Assembly: GCF_023856365.1 (NCBI RefSeq)
Contig: NW_026042830.1
Coordinates: 1 to 64,000, forward strand
Length of the DNA: 64,000 nt
DNA from: Brienomyrus brachyistius
Lineage: Eukaryota; Chordata; Actinopteri; Osteoglossiformes; Mormyridae
Direction: 5' to 3'
Below are positions 1-8,707 of this stretch, in pieces; position 1 is the first letter of the stretch; each line of letters begins with the position of its first letter. The position numbers and the translations under genes were made by a program. The notes under the pieces were generated by a model. That model saw nothing but the letters and a program-made list of their open reading frames with translations, made no database searches and was not told the origin of the DNA.

Positions 1-1166
1 ATGCTTTTATTCAGCACAAACTCAGCACCAATAATCTGTCAACATTTAGAATGTGATTATTCTATATATATTTTTTTTTTTTGTTAAAATCTACTTTAAA
101 CATACACTTTTCAAAAACTTATTTTCAGTGGTGCTGACAAATTGTAAAAAATCACATTATAAATATTTCTAGCCTAAGCTTGAGTTCTGAAGCTTACAGA
201 CATAGGGGATGGCTACACAAAGGTGAATGAGACATTCAGAAAATTGTATGAGGTTTGATTACTAAAGTGTTACAACTTTGAAGTGACTTTGGAGTCACCA
301 GACCTTTGCATACTGTCAATGGCCCATCAGTCTGGACTGTCTGTCACTGCTCTTCACACCAATCAGTTTGGAAAGGCAGTGTGAATTTTACAGGTTTTTT
401 TTTCATTTGCTAAGACAAATACTGCAATACTGAAGTTGCTTTTCTCAAAACTCTTCATGCAGTCACCACAACATTTACTTATGTGGGCTAAACTGTTTAG
501 CATTTCACTTTGCTTTCATACAAAATGCAATCAATGACTAAATGCTTCAAAAGCCATGGATTCCTGTCTCACTCACAATATTACATTTTCAGAGGCCAAT
601 TTGCACATACCTACATACTGACCCAAAAACTGCTAATAAGACAGTCAAAACTGAAACATGTCATTTTGCTAAATCACTATCAAGACCCTTTCTAAAACAG
701 ATTGTAAAAAACACATAATACAAAGAAATTATGTCAGTTGACACAAGATCAAACAATGAATGTTGGATGCCAGGATATTCCTCCAGAGCAATGCCAAGGA
801 TGGATCAGGCATGTGGAGATGCTACCCTAGATACTACCCTGTCTTAGCAATTGAAAACAACTGTAAGAAAAGACACAATACTAGCCTTTTTACAGTTTAT
901 ACATGCAACGGATTAAAACGTCGATGAATAAAATGTGCAATCACATTATTCCAGGAACAATGCAAAACAATAAATGAATATTAGAACAACAAATGTCACT
1001 CCTGATCAGGATGCAAGCTTCAAAACAGTTCCTGTCTCGTTACTGTATGACATCATAGCGCTGGATTAGTATGTACCGGCATGCTCGCTATCCAAGTACC
1101 TAGCCCTGTTTGTCTCCGGTGTTGTAAAAACTTTGGCTGTAGCTTCAGTTTACTTTAAAGTATCAA

Positions 1167-1809
1167 TTATGCCAGAAGCTTGCTAATGGCTACCAAAAGA
1201 TTCTCGTTGATACTTGTTGTACTTGTGTATGAACTTGTGACCCCCCACTCAAATAATGTGTTTTTGTAAAGAAAGCGCCATCTCATGGCAACACCCTGCA
1301 AGTGAATAAATGAGCGCGTTCAGACGAGAATTTAGGCACACCCCCCAGAAGGAGGGGGGTTACTCCCGTTGGCTGGCTTTTGCCAATGTGGGACATGTTC
1401 ACCTGTTACCTTACCATTGACGTCGCTTTCCTGTTATGGTCAAACACATCACAGCCACAGATTTTACGGATTTCATTGTGCAGTACAGCAGACATGCTGA
1501 AAAGAGCCCCGTATTTTTACTGCTTCATGGTAACAAATCACCGTTGGGCTAAAGGTGAACCATTTTATTATTTAGTATCCTAAGACACGTAGTTCCAAAA
1601 TAAGATAGTTATCACAGACTGCAAGATTCAACAAGACCAGCCAAGCCTGTTCTGACTTTCATTCTTCGAGTGCTGAGATATTCTAGGCATCATTTTGCCG
1701 TTCTTACCATGGCTGACTGAACCGGGGATGTCTTCCGGAGCAATCGGACACTGACGGCGTCATTTGGCAGGAGCCAGTCGATTCTCCGCAGGTAGATGAA
1801 GGCAGACAT
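1167..1809 (-). pseudogene. Gene B, unit 1 copy, frames broken by indels
   Basis: Counterpart of the three-exon gene best read in unit 2. Exon 1 (1708-1809) and exon 2 (1415-1496) each lack one base, and exon 3 (1167-1295) has 4 extra bases, so no joined frame stays open. The splice signals are still visible. Because the whole first 4.8 kb of the window shows the same kind of small indels, consensus error is a more likely cause than true decay. Confidence 0.4.
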
Positions 1810-2605
1810 CTTTCGCGTCTTGTCTTTTGCTGGAAAGTGCAAATCTGAGCTGCTTTGAATGTTGAATCAAAACTCGAAACGGAATTAGAATTGTTATGAT
1901 GCGGTTGCTAAGATATGGTGGTCGATTAGTGTCAGCGCGCGGCAAAGTCTTCAAGCACTTTAATCAAATGACCAGACACACGATATATATTGACAAAAGC
2001 GCGGAAAGATAATAGAAGCACCGTAAATTTAGAAGACCACGCCTAAAAACAGAAAATGTTATAAATAAAATGTATTGAAGTATTTAAATAGAATTCCTTC
2101 CTGGCAGCAAGTAACGCGAGAGCTGCAGACGTGACGTTCCACAGACTCCCAGAATTCACAGCGATCGTTAAGCGACCCATTCAATCAGAATAGAAGGAAA
2201 TGGCGAGGAGGACGTTCTTATCTCACACTGGTTTTTATTTACAACTGAATGTTTAGCACACTTGGAAAATTCTGTAATCCATCTTCAGCCATTTCACTCT
2301 TCCACTGTAGCAAACGCAAAGTGAAGAATTCTGAACAATGATGGGCGGCACATTCGCAGCTGCTCCGAACTCTCCAGTGTTCCTCTGACTGTGTTTTATT
2401 GGTTTATTTGCCTTCCGGTACCAGTATTTTACGCATCCTTGTTCTTCTTTACTGTTGGTGTATGTTTCTTTGATTTTATATTGTATTTTACTTTGTACTT
2501 TTATCCTTAACATGGCGTCGACAGCCTTGCTCCAAAGACATCTCATTGTATTTGCCAGTGACAGTAACGCTATCTTATCTTGCGAGAGGAAGTAGCATAC
2601 GGCTG

Positions 2606-2720
2606 TACTGCTAACGTTAGCATTAGCAAGCCTAGCAGTGTTGGTAGTAAGGCGTTACTATAATCCCACTACTCTTGTCTGTAAGGAGTAATGTAACTAA
2701 TTGCCATTAAAAAACACGGA
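2606..2720 (+). repeat. GCTAACGTTAGC palindrome and possible hAT-type end
   Basis: GCTAACGTTAGC (about 2609-2621) is a perfect palindrome common in fish DNA. It is followed at 2636 by CAGTGTTGGTAGTAAGGCG and further AGTAATGTAACTAATT sequence, which resembles the terminal region of hAT transposons (CAGTGTTGG type). A matching opposite end was not found, so this may be one decayed terminus. Unit 2 counterpart at 12971. Confidence 0.3.
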
Positions 2721-2783
2721 AGGTGCTGAAATTTAAATGCACTCTTTACCTTGTCTTGCGTGAAAATATTAATGGATAAAGGC

Positions 2784-3356
2784 AGCATGTTCCCTTAATT
2801 TCCCGTTTATGATGTAACGCCACCCGACCTCACCATGGCGCAATGAATGGGTGGTATTGTAGGTACGCTGATAGATACAATTAGACGGTTGTATTGTCTG
2901 GCACTGTCATAGCTGCAACACTGAAATAATATAACTAGCCAGAGAGCACACATGCATTGGCACTATGTCTCCGCGATGCTTGAAAACCCATCAGCAAACA
3001 TCTCTGTGTTGCAGAAACATCGCCACCGACCATTTGCACCCACCACACGTCGAAACTCCTGGCAGACACATGGTCCAATCCCACCCGTATTAAAAGTACA
3101 TTTATATGCGGTAATTGATGAGTAGTAATTTCCAGTAACCTGCACAACACTGCTGACTAGTGACGTTGCCGCCGTTGGCTGAATCCGCAGTAGTTTGGTG
3201 CTATGATGTTAGATTGTTACAGGGACTGTGATAAATGCAGACCCCTCTATTATGGTTGCGTTAAAAAAAAAAAAAGCAACATTTGTACTCAGATTTCATG
3301 GCGGTGTGCTTTTTATACCTTGACAAGTTTTCCTGAGATCAGATTAAAAAAATTCC
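2784..3356 (+). repeat. Direct repeat A (short form), unit 1
   Basis: Begins AGCATGTTCCC and ends at an ATCAGATT/AATTCCA stretch. It aligns over its length to repeat B, about 1.56 kb downstream in the same orientation, with scattered substitutions. It lacks the roughly 159-bp segment containing the (TA)n run that B has after the CGCCACCGA...CATTTG block. A and B differ far more from each other than A differs between units, so this duplication came before amplification of the array. Confidence 0.9.
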
Positions 3357-3766
3357 AAATATAGCAGCATATTGACGTGTATTCCTCTGTATCTTAAAAC
3401 GTGGCGGGTCGTCAGACTCGGATACACAGCTCTATGGTCCCACACAGAGGAAACGAAGAACCTGCACTTTGCTAAGTCACGAAGTTATCTTTTGTCATGT
3501 GACTACGTTTACGTGCCTTGACGCAATTAAGATGTTTTCATGTGTTTTTAATGGCGCAGTTACAGAGCATAGCCATGTAAACGCATTAATGGGGGAATCT
3601 CATTTATAAAGGCTTCGTGTGACCGAAAAAGATGACAAACATTGCATACTTACATTTGTAAGGAGATTTTGGGATTTATAAAGAAAAGGGTACGCTGGGA
3701 AAAGAACCTCCTACGTTCTGCGAACGAGGCTGACGGGGATGCTGTTTCGACAGAATCCTGTAGAGG

Positions 3767-3780
3767 GCACTGTGCACGCT
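3767..3780 (+). promoter_or_regulatory. CTCF-like core motif 1
   Basis: CCTGTAGAGGGCAC matches the commonly quoted CTCF core CCASYAGRKGGCRS at 13 of 14 positions. It lies in the spacer between repeats A and B. Counterparts at 14092, 24380, 34712, 45044 and 55373, all on the plus strand. Motif match only; binding is inferred. Confidence 0.45.
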
Positions 3781-3963
3781 AAATTGAAGGCTCCAGGAAT
3801 GTTTTCTGCTTTTCATTTTACTAAGAGAATATAATGATTCAAATGTTTTTGGTCACACGGCCATTGGCTCTGAAATTAAACTGTCCTTTTAAATAAAACT
3901 GTTTACATTTGCAAACTGTATTGTATGCTGTGTTTGAATGTTCCGATATCGTTATTAGATATT

Positions 3964-4330
3964 TCACTGCATGTTTTTCAACAAAATGACCCTCTGAAAT
4001 TGGTACTCTGTCACTAAGACGTACTGTACAAACAATGCATTTTCTGCCCAGGGTAAAGGCTTCTTATTCAGTTTCCCTACAGGGGATAGCTGGGGTCCGT
4101 GGGATGTTTGGAAGTTAGTGTCAGGGCATTCTGGTAGAATGTGACCTTTGGCAACAATGGGCTGGACAGCTCTGTGCTCATCTTGTCTCATCTGGGACTC
4201 CCACCATCACTGCCACTGAGCATCTCCTCTACAGGCAAACACTGAAGTGCCACCAAGACCAGCAGGTGGCTCTGGGATGCAACCACTTCTGAGGCCAGAT
4301 GAGGGAGCCACTAATGATGGCTTGAAGAGA
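3964..4330 (-). other. Long stop-poor stretch on the minus strand, possible old exon
   Basis: Read on the minus strand this stretch is open for about 120 codons with a single TGA (near 4213-4220). Its composition is protein-like (Pro-, Gly- and Ser-containing, then MRQDEHRAVQPIVAKGHI). No recognised family and no convincing splice sites. In unit 2 it spans about 14300-14665. CTCF-like motif 2 lies within it. Confidence 0.2.
4259..4272 (+). promoter_or_regulatory. CTCF-like core motif 2
   Basis: CCAGCAGGTGGCTC matches the same consensus at 13 of 14 positions, in the same orientation as motif 1 and 492 bp from it. Counterparts at 14594, 24882, 35214, 45546 and 55875. Confidence 0.5.
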
Positions 4331-4340
4331 TATCAGTGTT

Positions 4341-5081
4341 AGCATGTTCCCCTAATTTCCTGTTTATGATGTAACGCCATCCGACCTCACCGTGGCGTGA
4401 TGAATGTGTGATATTGTAGGTACGCTGACAGATACAATTAGACGGTTGTATTGTCTGGCACTGTCATGGCTGCAACGCTGAAATAATATAACTAGCCAGA
4501 GAGCACACATGCATTGGCACTATATCTCCGCGATGCTTGAAAACCCATCAGCAAACATCTCTGTGTTGCAGAAACATCGCCACCGATCATTTGATTCCAT
4601 ATTCCCCCGATGTTGGCGCGATGTTAAAGTGATCAATATGCAACCTTTAGCCCACTCTTATCTTCCTTTATCAGGCTATATATATACATATATATATATA
4701 TATACCAGGTTAGGTCAAGCTGGGGGAGCATGCGCTGATGCTGCCCCTTGCCGCACCCACCCACACGTCGAAACTCCTCGCAGACTCATGGCCCAGTCCC
4801 ACCCTCGTTATAAGTACTTTTATATGCAGTAATTGATAACTAGTAATTTCCAGTAACCTGCACAACGCTGCTGGCTAGTAACGTTGCCACCGTTGGCTGA
4901 ATCCGCAATAGTTGTGGTGCTATGATGTTAGATTGTTACAGGGACTGTGATAAATGCAAATGCAGACCCCTCTATTATGGTTGCGTTAAAAAGGTAAACA
5001 TTTTACTCAGATTTCATGCATTTGGTGGTGTGCTTTTTATACCATGACAAGTTTTCCTAAAATCAGATTTAAATAATTGCA
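4341..5081 (+). repeat. Direct repeat B (long form), unit 1
   Basis: Paralogue of repeat A that keeps the extra 159-bp segment including a (TA)n microsatellite (4677-4704). It ends at the AATAATTGCA stretch, about 210 bp before the HARBI1-like frame. No inverted ends or target-site duplication are evident, so a segmental duplication or a repeat family of unknown type are both possible. Confidence 0.9.
4677..4704. repeat. (TA)n microsatellite with one CA interruption
   Basis: 28 bp of alternating TA with a single C interruption, inside repeat B. It has the same length in units 1-5 and is 4 bp longer in unit 6. Confidence 0.9.
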
Positions 5082-5289
5082 GGCTTTTCGATCCTGAACA
5101 CAGCTATTCCCAAATCAGGAAGTAATGTTCTGAGTCGGGATGCTCTCCACAGCGCCGTAGTAGAAAGTCCAGTGTTGAGACCAGCATTATAAGCGGTGGT
5201 CTGGGCGTTCACTGCAGCGCGGATCAATCTGTCAACCCACGGTTCCTGATTGGGGAAGAGTGTGAACCATCAGTGTAAAAATCCATAAC

Positions 5290-5502
5290 ATGCAGCTTGA
5301 TTATGGCAGAGGACATTGTGCCCAAATATTAAGGGAGGGAGTATTTAGAGATGACAATGATTATCTTCCCAGTGATGATTTGTGGCTTATCCGCTCTTTC
5401 AGAGTGCCAAGAGTGATTCTGGTAGAACTGAACGATGAATTTGTCGCGGAACATACCGAAAGGAACTGGCAGACAGATCAGGGATATCCCAGCCCATTTT
5501 GA
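5290..5502 (+). pseudogene. HARBI1-like (PIF/Harbinger) transposase N-terminal fragment, unit 1
   Basis: A 70-codon frame from ATG to TGA, with an in-frame TGA upstream of the ATG. Residues 17-44 (REGVFRDDNDYL, then DDLWLIRSFRVPRVILVEL) have the layout seen at the start of HARBI1-type nucleases of PIF/Harbinger transposons: a V-F-R-D motif, an acidic stretch, then a helix of the type L-I-x-x-F/Y-R-x-P-R-x-x-L-x-E-L. The frame stops where the family normally continues into the DDE nuclease domain, and no catalytic part was found downstream. It is therefore a truncated remnant or a reused small exon, not an active transposase. It lies just after direct repeat B. Confidence 0.65.
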
Positions 5503-6752
5503 GTTCCATTATTCCTCAAGTTGTGCCTGGTTTTAACCAACTGTCAAGATAATATTTTAAGTTTCCCTAGTGTGGATGTAGTTCAACGTATTTAGAATAC
5601 ATGTGTAATTGCTTCTGAGCATTTTCTGATTTGTATTTTAGTGGGCGGGAAAAAAAAATGTCAGAAAATACTTTGAGAGATCTTACTGTATGTGTCTGAC
5701 GCATTTGAAAGTATTAACAAAAATGTGTAGTTTTATTTATTAGTTTGCTTTCTGTCATTTTAAGGACCTTTATCACTAGGCTTACAGACATTTTAATATA
5801 GCCCATCACTGCCTGTGGCAAGATGCAAGTAAGTCACGTGACACACCCTGTTGGGCCCAGCTTGCTCACCGCGAACATTGTTTTCCCATGACTAGTAAAC
5901 CAAGGGGAGAAGCTGCGTTGGTGCCTGGTGCAAATTGACAAAGTATGCAGGAAAGTACGCTATCAAATATTCCTCACTGAATGTCATTATAGGCGGGAAA
6001 AATAAAGCAATTAGCAAGCAGCAGTGCTGTACTCTACAACTTGTGGATTAATTTGCCAGCCTGCTAGTGACATTCTAGTTAACTTCACAGGCATGACCAG
6101 GCAGTGGCGTATCGTGGTTTGTCACATATGCAGGATTCATTACAAGTGGAGAAGTCAGCTGTGTTAAAAATCAGCTAAACTGAAATGGAAGGCTTGTAGT
6201 ATAAGGGAGAAGGTGAAGGAGAATGTCTTTTATGTGTTTTAAGTTGATTAAGTTTACATATGGTAAAGGTTCATTGTCTCTTCAAATGAGTGCTTGCAAA
6301 TTTAAGGATCTAGGAAATTAGCTTAGTCTACTGTTGCAATAATACACAGCTGCAGACTCTTAATGCCACTCTCTGGCTCCTTCCGGTTGGTGGACGCATG
6401 TGCAGAAAACAAAGAAACAACAACTTTTTTGCTGTTTCACAAGCTTTCAAAGTAGAGTTCCATGGCACCTTTAAACTTAAAGGCCTGTATTTGCAGTAGA
6501 ATGGTCATGCAATTTGGATTTAACACCAAAAAAATGTCCCTGTGCGTGCAGCATTTAATGAATTACCCCTCTATACTTTTTGCACTGCACTTGAGATCTG
6601 AAGAGTCCTTTAATTCAATAGCAAGACCACTACAATTCTCTACATGTACATCAGTTTAACCAATCATTATTTAAACTAATCAAATTTTGTGTCAAACTTC
6701 ACAATATTTTAAATAACCTCACAGACACAAACCATACGCAAAATAATCCATA
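5503..6752. other. Non-coding segment between HARBI1 fragment and ORF320 3' end
   Basis: 1.25 kb of AT-rich DNA with scattered stops in all frames. Apart from the E-box at 5833 I see no gene, RNA or repeat signature. A 65-codon frame at 6462-6659 has no features of a real protein. Confidence 0.6.
5833..5842. promoter_or_regulatory. GTCACGTGAC palindromic E-box
   Basis: A perfect 10-bp palindrome matching the optimal site of MiT/TFE-type bHLH-zipper factors (CLEAR-type E-box). A related GTCATGTGAC (M-box-like) lies at 3494-3503. Both recur in every complete unit. No start codon or promoter element next to them gives them a clear target. Confidence 0.3.
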
Positions 6753-6758
6753 TTTATT
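6753..6758 (-). terminator. AATAAA polyadenylation signal for ORF320
   Basis: The plus strand reads TTTATT, which is AATAAA on the coding strand, about 290 bp downstream of the ORF320 stop. It is the first such hexamer after the stop. Counterparts: 17086, 27374, 37706, 48038 and 58371. Confidence 0.5.
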
Positions 6759-6780
6759 TAATAGAAAAACAAGAATAAGA

Positions 6781-7008
6781 AGTCTTATCTTAACCTATTC
6801 TTATCTTATCCTATGTAATCTTATGTCATACTATCTTACTTTAATCTTAACTTATCCTATCTTAGTCTTATCTTATTCTATGTTATCTTACATTATATAC
6901 AACCTTATCTTAACCTATTCTTAGTCTTATCCTATGTAATCTTATATCATACAATCTTAGGATTAGTTAAGATAAGGTTAAACTACCTTAATCTTATATT
7001 ATCCTAAG
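6781..7008. repeat. Degenerate ATCTTA/CCTAT-type simple repeat
   Basis: About 230 bp built from imperfect 5-6 bp steps such as TCTTA, ATCTTA and CCTAT, within the predicted 3' untranslated region of ORF320. Such blocks often mark the tail of an old LINE or SINE insertion in fish; here no LINE body is recognisable next to it. Counterparts start at 17114, 27402, 37734, 48066 and 58399. Confidence 0.85.
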
Positions 7009-7013
7009 TACTT

Positions 7014-7027
7014 GTGAGATGTCTCAC
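7014..7027. repeat. Short palindrome GTGAGATGTCTCAC
   Basis: A perfect 6-bp-arm inverted repeat with a 2-base loop, 17 bp past the ORF320 stop. It could form a small hairpin in the 3' untranslated region. It is present in each complete unit. Too short to interpret alone. Confidence 0.4.
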
Positions 7028-7044
7028 CTAATTATTTACAGGTT

Positions 7045-8007
7045 CTATGAAAAACTATTTACATCACACTGATAGCCCATCTCCACAGCCATCTCCAGGA
7101 CCCCGGGGATGGCACTTAGCTGATCCAGCGCCTCATCATCAAATATCAGCTCAGCTTGGGCACCCTCATTATCACCATATGAGTAGTGATTCTCTGAATT
7201 TTGATTCTTCCCCTGCTTGCAGATGTAAACTGCATGTTGAAAATCATTCCAAAACTGATTACACCAGTAATGAGCAAGGCACTTGGCATCATAGGTCATT
7301 TTAGAATAGTTGCATAGATAAAAGTTATGCATCTTATTGAATCTTTCCATTTTCTCAAAAACAACAGAAGGGGAAATAAGTAGGGGTGTCGGACCCGTAA
7401 CCAGCTCAGATGAGGGGGCTGCAGCTTGCGCTGGAACCTGATACAGAGGGGTGGGATGAACTGTGGCTGGAGGTGAAGATGGGTGTGGAGATGGGCTTAC
7501 AGGTGAGACTACACATGGTGACGGAGGAGGAGAGTCTGTAAAAAAAGATGGGGATGGAGAGGAGGCAAAAGAGGATGGGACTGGTGATGGAAATAAGAAG
7601 GAAGTGGAGGAGAAGGCTGGTGAGCAGGGCTCAGGCTCTGACATTGATGGAGTGCGACACAGGATGGTAGCAACCTCGTCGTCACTCTGGGTGAGATCCA
7701 CACACGGGATCTTGTCACCCACCTGGATTGAATCAAAGGGGTTACTGAAGGTTAGCAGGTTCTGCAAATTTTTTGTAAATGGCCCCTTCTGTTTTTTACA
7801 CTTCTTTCTACGGCCTGACCGGCCTCCCGCCGTATTTCTACGGCGTCTTCTGCCCTGCTGAGCCCTGCTGGTCGCCAACGGGATGGGAGCAGATCCAGAT
7901 ATGGTTTGGGAGCTGGGTGCCGGTGGCCCAGTGCGGCATTTCTTCTGACGGCCTCCACTGCTGGTACTGGTTCGTCCTTTTGGATTATAAAGATAGGGGA
8001 CACACAT
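7045..8007 (-). CDS. ORF320: unrecognised 320-residue protein, unit 1
   Basis: The longest open frame in the unit, carried intact once per unit. I do not recognise the family. Visible from the N-terminus: a polar, Gly/Ser-rich start; a strongly basic segment at residues 53-75 (five Arg in a row, then two Lys/Arg clusters) of bipartite nuclear-localisation type; PCVDLTQSDDE at 101-111, a hydrophobic core followed by acidic residues that matches the consensus of a SUMO-interaction motif; a Pro/Ser-rich low-complexity region at about 119-213; and a more ordered C-terminal part at 214-320 rich in aromatic residues, with Cys at 232, 243, 249, 263 and 314 and an acidic stretch at 287-295. There is no signal peptide or membrane segment. 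A TAA lies in frame directly before the ATG, so this is the first usable Met unless upstream exons join inside the frame; its Kozak context is weak (T at -3). AATAAA lies about 290 bp past the stop. A nuclear protein is inferred from composition only. Confidence 0.7.
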   Translation of the reverse strand: MCVPYLYNPKGRTSTSSGGRQKKCRTGPPAPSSQTISGSAPIPLATSRAQQGRRRRRNTAGGRSGRRKKCKKQKGPFTKNLQNLLTFSNPFDSIQVGDKIPCVDLTQSDDEVATILCRTPSMSEPEPCSPAFSSTSFLFPSPVPSSFASSPSPSFFTDSPPPSPCVVSPVSPSPHPSSPPATVHPTPLYQVPAQAAAPSSELVTGPTPLLISPSVVFEKMERFNKMHNFYLCNYSKMTYDAKCLAHYWCNQFWNDFQHAVYICKQGKNQNSENHYSYGDNEGAQAELIFDDEALDQLSAIPGVLEMAVEMGYQCDVNSFS

Positions 8008-8330
8008 TTAATTAAAGTGAATCCTTATGTCACTCTACAAGAAAAGTACATCACATACATCACAGATATCGCACTTGGCAGTCAGTATTGCACATTGAGA
8101 GAAATTCTGCCATCTTATCGGATATAGGAAACACATGCTTGGGAGACTTATGCGCTGGTCTTGAATTGGGCTGCCTGCATTTCAGCAGGGGAACTTGACC
8201 TATAAAAACACACCATGTAGTGCACAGATTCCCTGATATGCAGAACAACAGCGAAAAACAACACTGGAAAGGTTCATGTGCACCAAATTTACAGATGTAG
8301 CCGCTTGAATTTTCCCCTGTTTCCATGATG

Positions 8331-8397
8331 GGGCCTTGGCTGGTCCTTGGCTGGTCCATGACAGGTCCCTGCTGGGCCTTGGGTGGCACCTTGGCTA
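8331..8397 (+). repeat. Short degenerate tandem repeat of CTTGGCTGGTC
   Basis: Two adjacent copies of CTTGGCTGGTC followed by weaker versions (GGGCCTTGGGTGG, CACCTTGGCT). It lies in the putative 5' intron of ORF320. Confidence 0.5.
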
Positions 8398-8450
8398 TAA
8401 TGAGATCCCCCACGATGATGTGTGTAAAGTACTTGCAATGATTTATCCAT

Positions 8451-8464
8451 CCACCAGGGAGAGC
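8451..8464 (+). promoter_or_regulatory. Weaker CTCF-like motif 3
   Basis: CCACCAGGGAGAGC matches the CTCF core at 12 of 14 positions. It lies in the putative 5' intron of ORF320, close to the GTAAGT donor. Repeated in each complete unit. Confidence 0.25.
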
Positions 8465-8563
8465 AGTGATTATGGAAGCAGAAATGACTTACCTGAAATC
8501 AGGTATTGTAACTCCACTGCAGAAAATGAAAATCTAAGGAAGTATAATTTTCTTATATTTAGA

Positions 8564-8707
8564 CAAAATTCCAATTTCATTAATAAACTGACTACACTGC
8601 AATAGATGGCCTGAGAAATGTAAGAAATTGTTTCTGTTGTGAGGCAAAGATGGCCTAAAACTAGCAAAATGTGTTTTAGTCAGTTTATTGATGAAATTAG
8701 AATTTTG
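8564..8707. repeat. 31-bp inverted repeat with 82-bp spacer
   Basis: 8564-8594 and 8677-8707 are reverse complements at 29 of 31 positions. They could form a long hairpin in a transcript, or be the ends of a very small MITE. The arms carry AATTTCAT and AATAAACTGACTA. No target-site duplication was found. Present in every complete unit. Confidence 0.7.

Larger units (their letters stand above)
8035..8492 (-). other. Candidate 5' intron of ORF320
   Basis: On the minus strand a perfect donor, CAG|GTAAGT, sits with its intron starting at 8492. A good acceptor with a pyrimidine tract (TACTTTTCTTGTAG) ends at 8035. Splicing would give a 5' untranslated exon ending at 8493, a 458-bp intron, then 27 untranslated bases before the ORF320 ATG. 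Other acceptors in between (near 8399 and 8199) could give different 5' ends. Same signals in unit 2 at 18368-18825 and in every other complete unit. Prediction by eye only. Confidence 0.4.

Noticed and set aside
2935..3150. Overlapping 60-71 codon minus-strand frames in repeat A
   Set aside because: No family, no proper start codon for the longer one, and not kept in paralogous repeat B.
4509..4832. Plus-strand frame in repeat B running through the TA repeat
   Set aside because: Its length depends on the TA run and on indels in unit 1; in other units it stops earlier. In repeat A the same start soon meets stops.
5100..5240. Minus-strand open stretch of about 50 codons before the HARBI1 fragment
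   Set aside because: It is short, closed by stops on both sides, with only a weak acceptor-like CAG and no recognised family.
7463..7861. 132-codon plus-strand frame rich in Gly/Asp/Glu, antisense to ORF320
   Set aside because: It is the complement of the Pro/Ser-rich coding region; such composition leaves the opposite strand open. It has no splice or family support.
8060..8413. 117-codon minus-strand frame upstream of ORF320
   Set aside because: It overlaps the short GGCTGGTC repeat and several splice-like sites, shows no domain, and fits better as intron or untranslated sequence. Its Ile/Met difference between units 1-3 and 4-6 is a neutral-looking variant.
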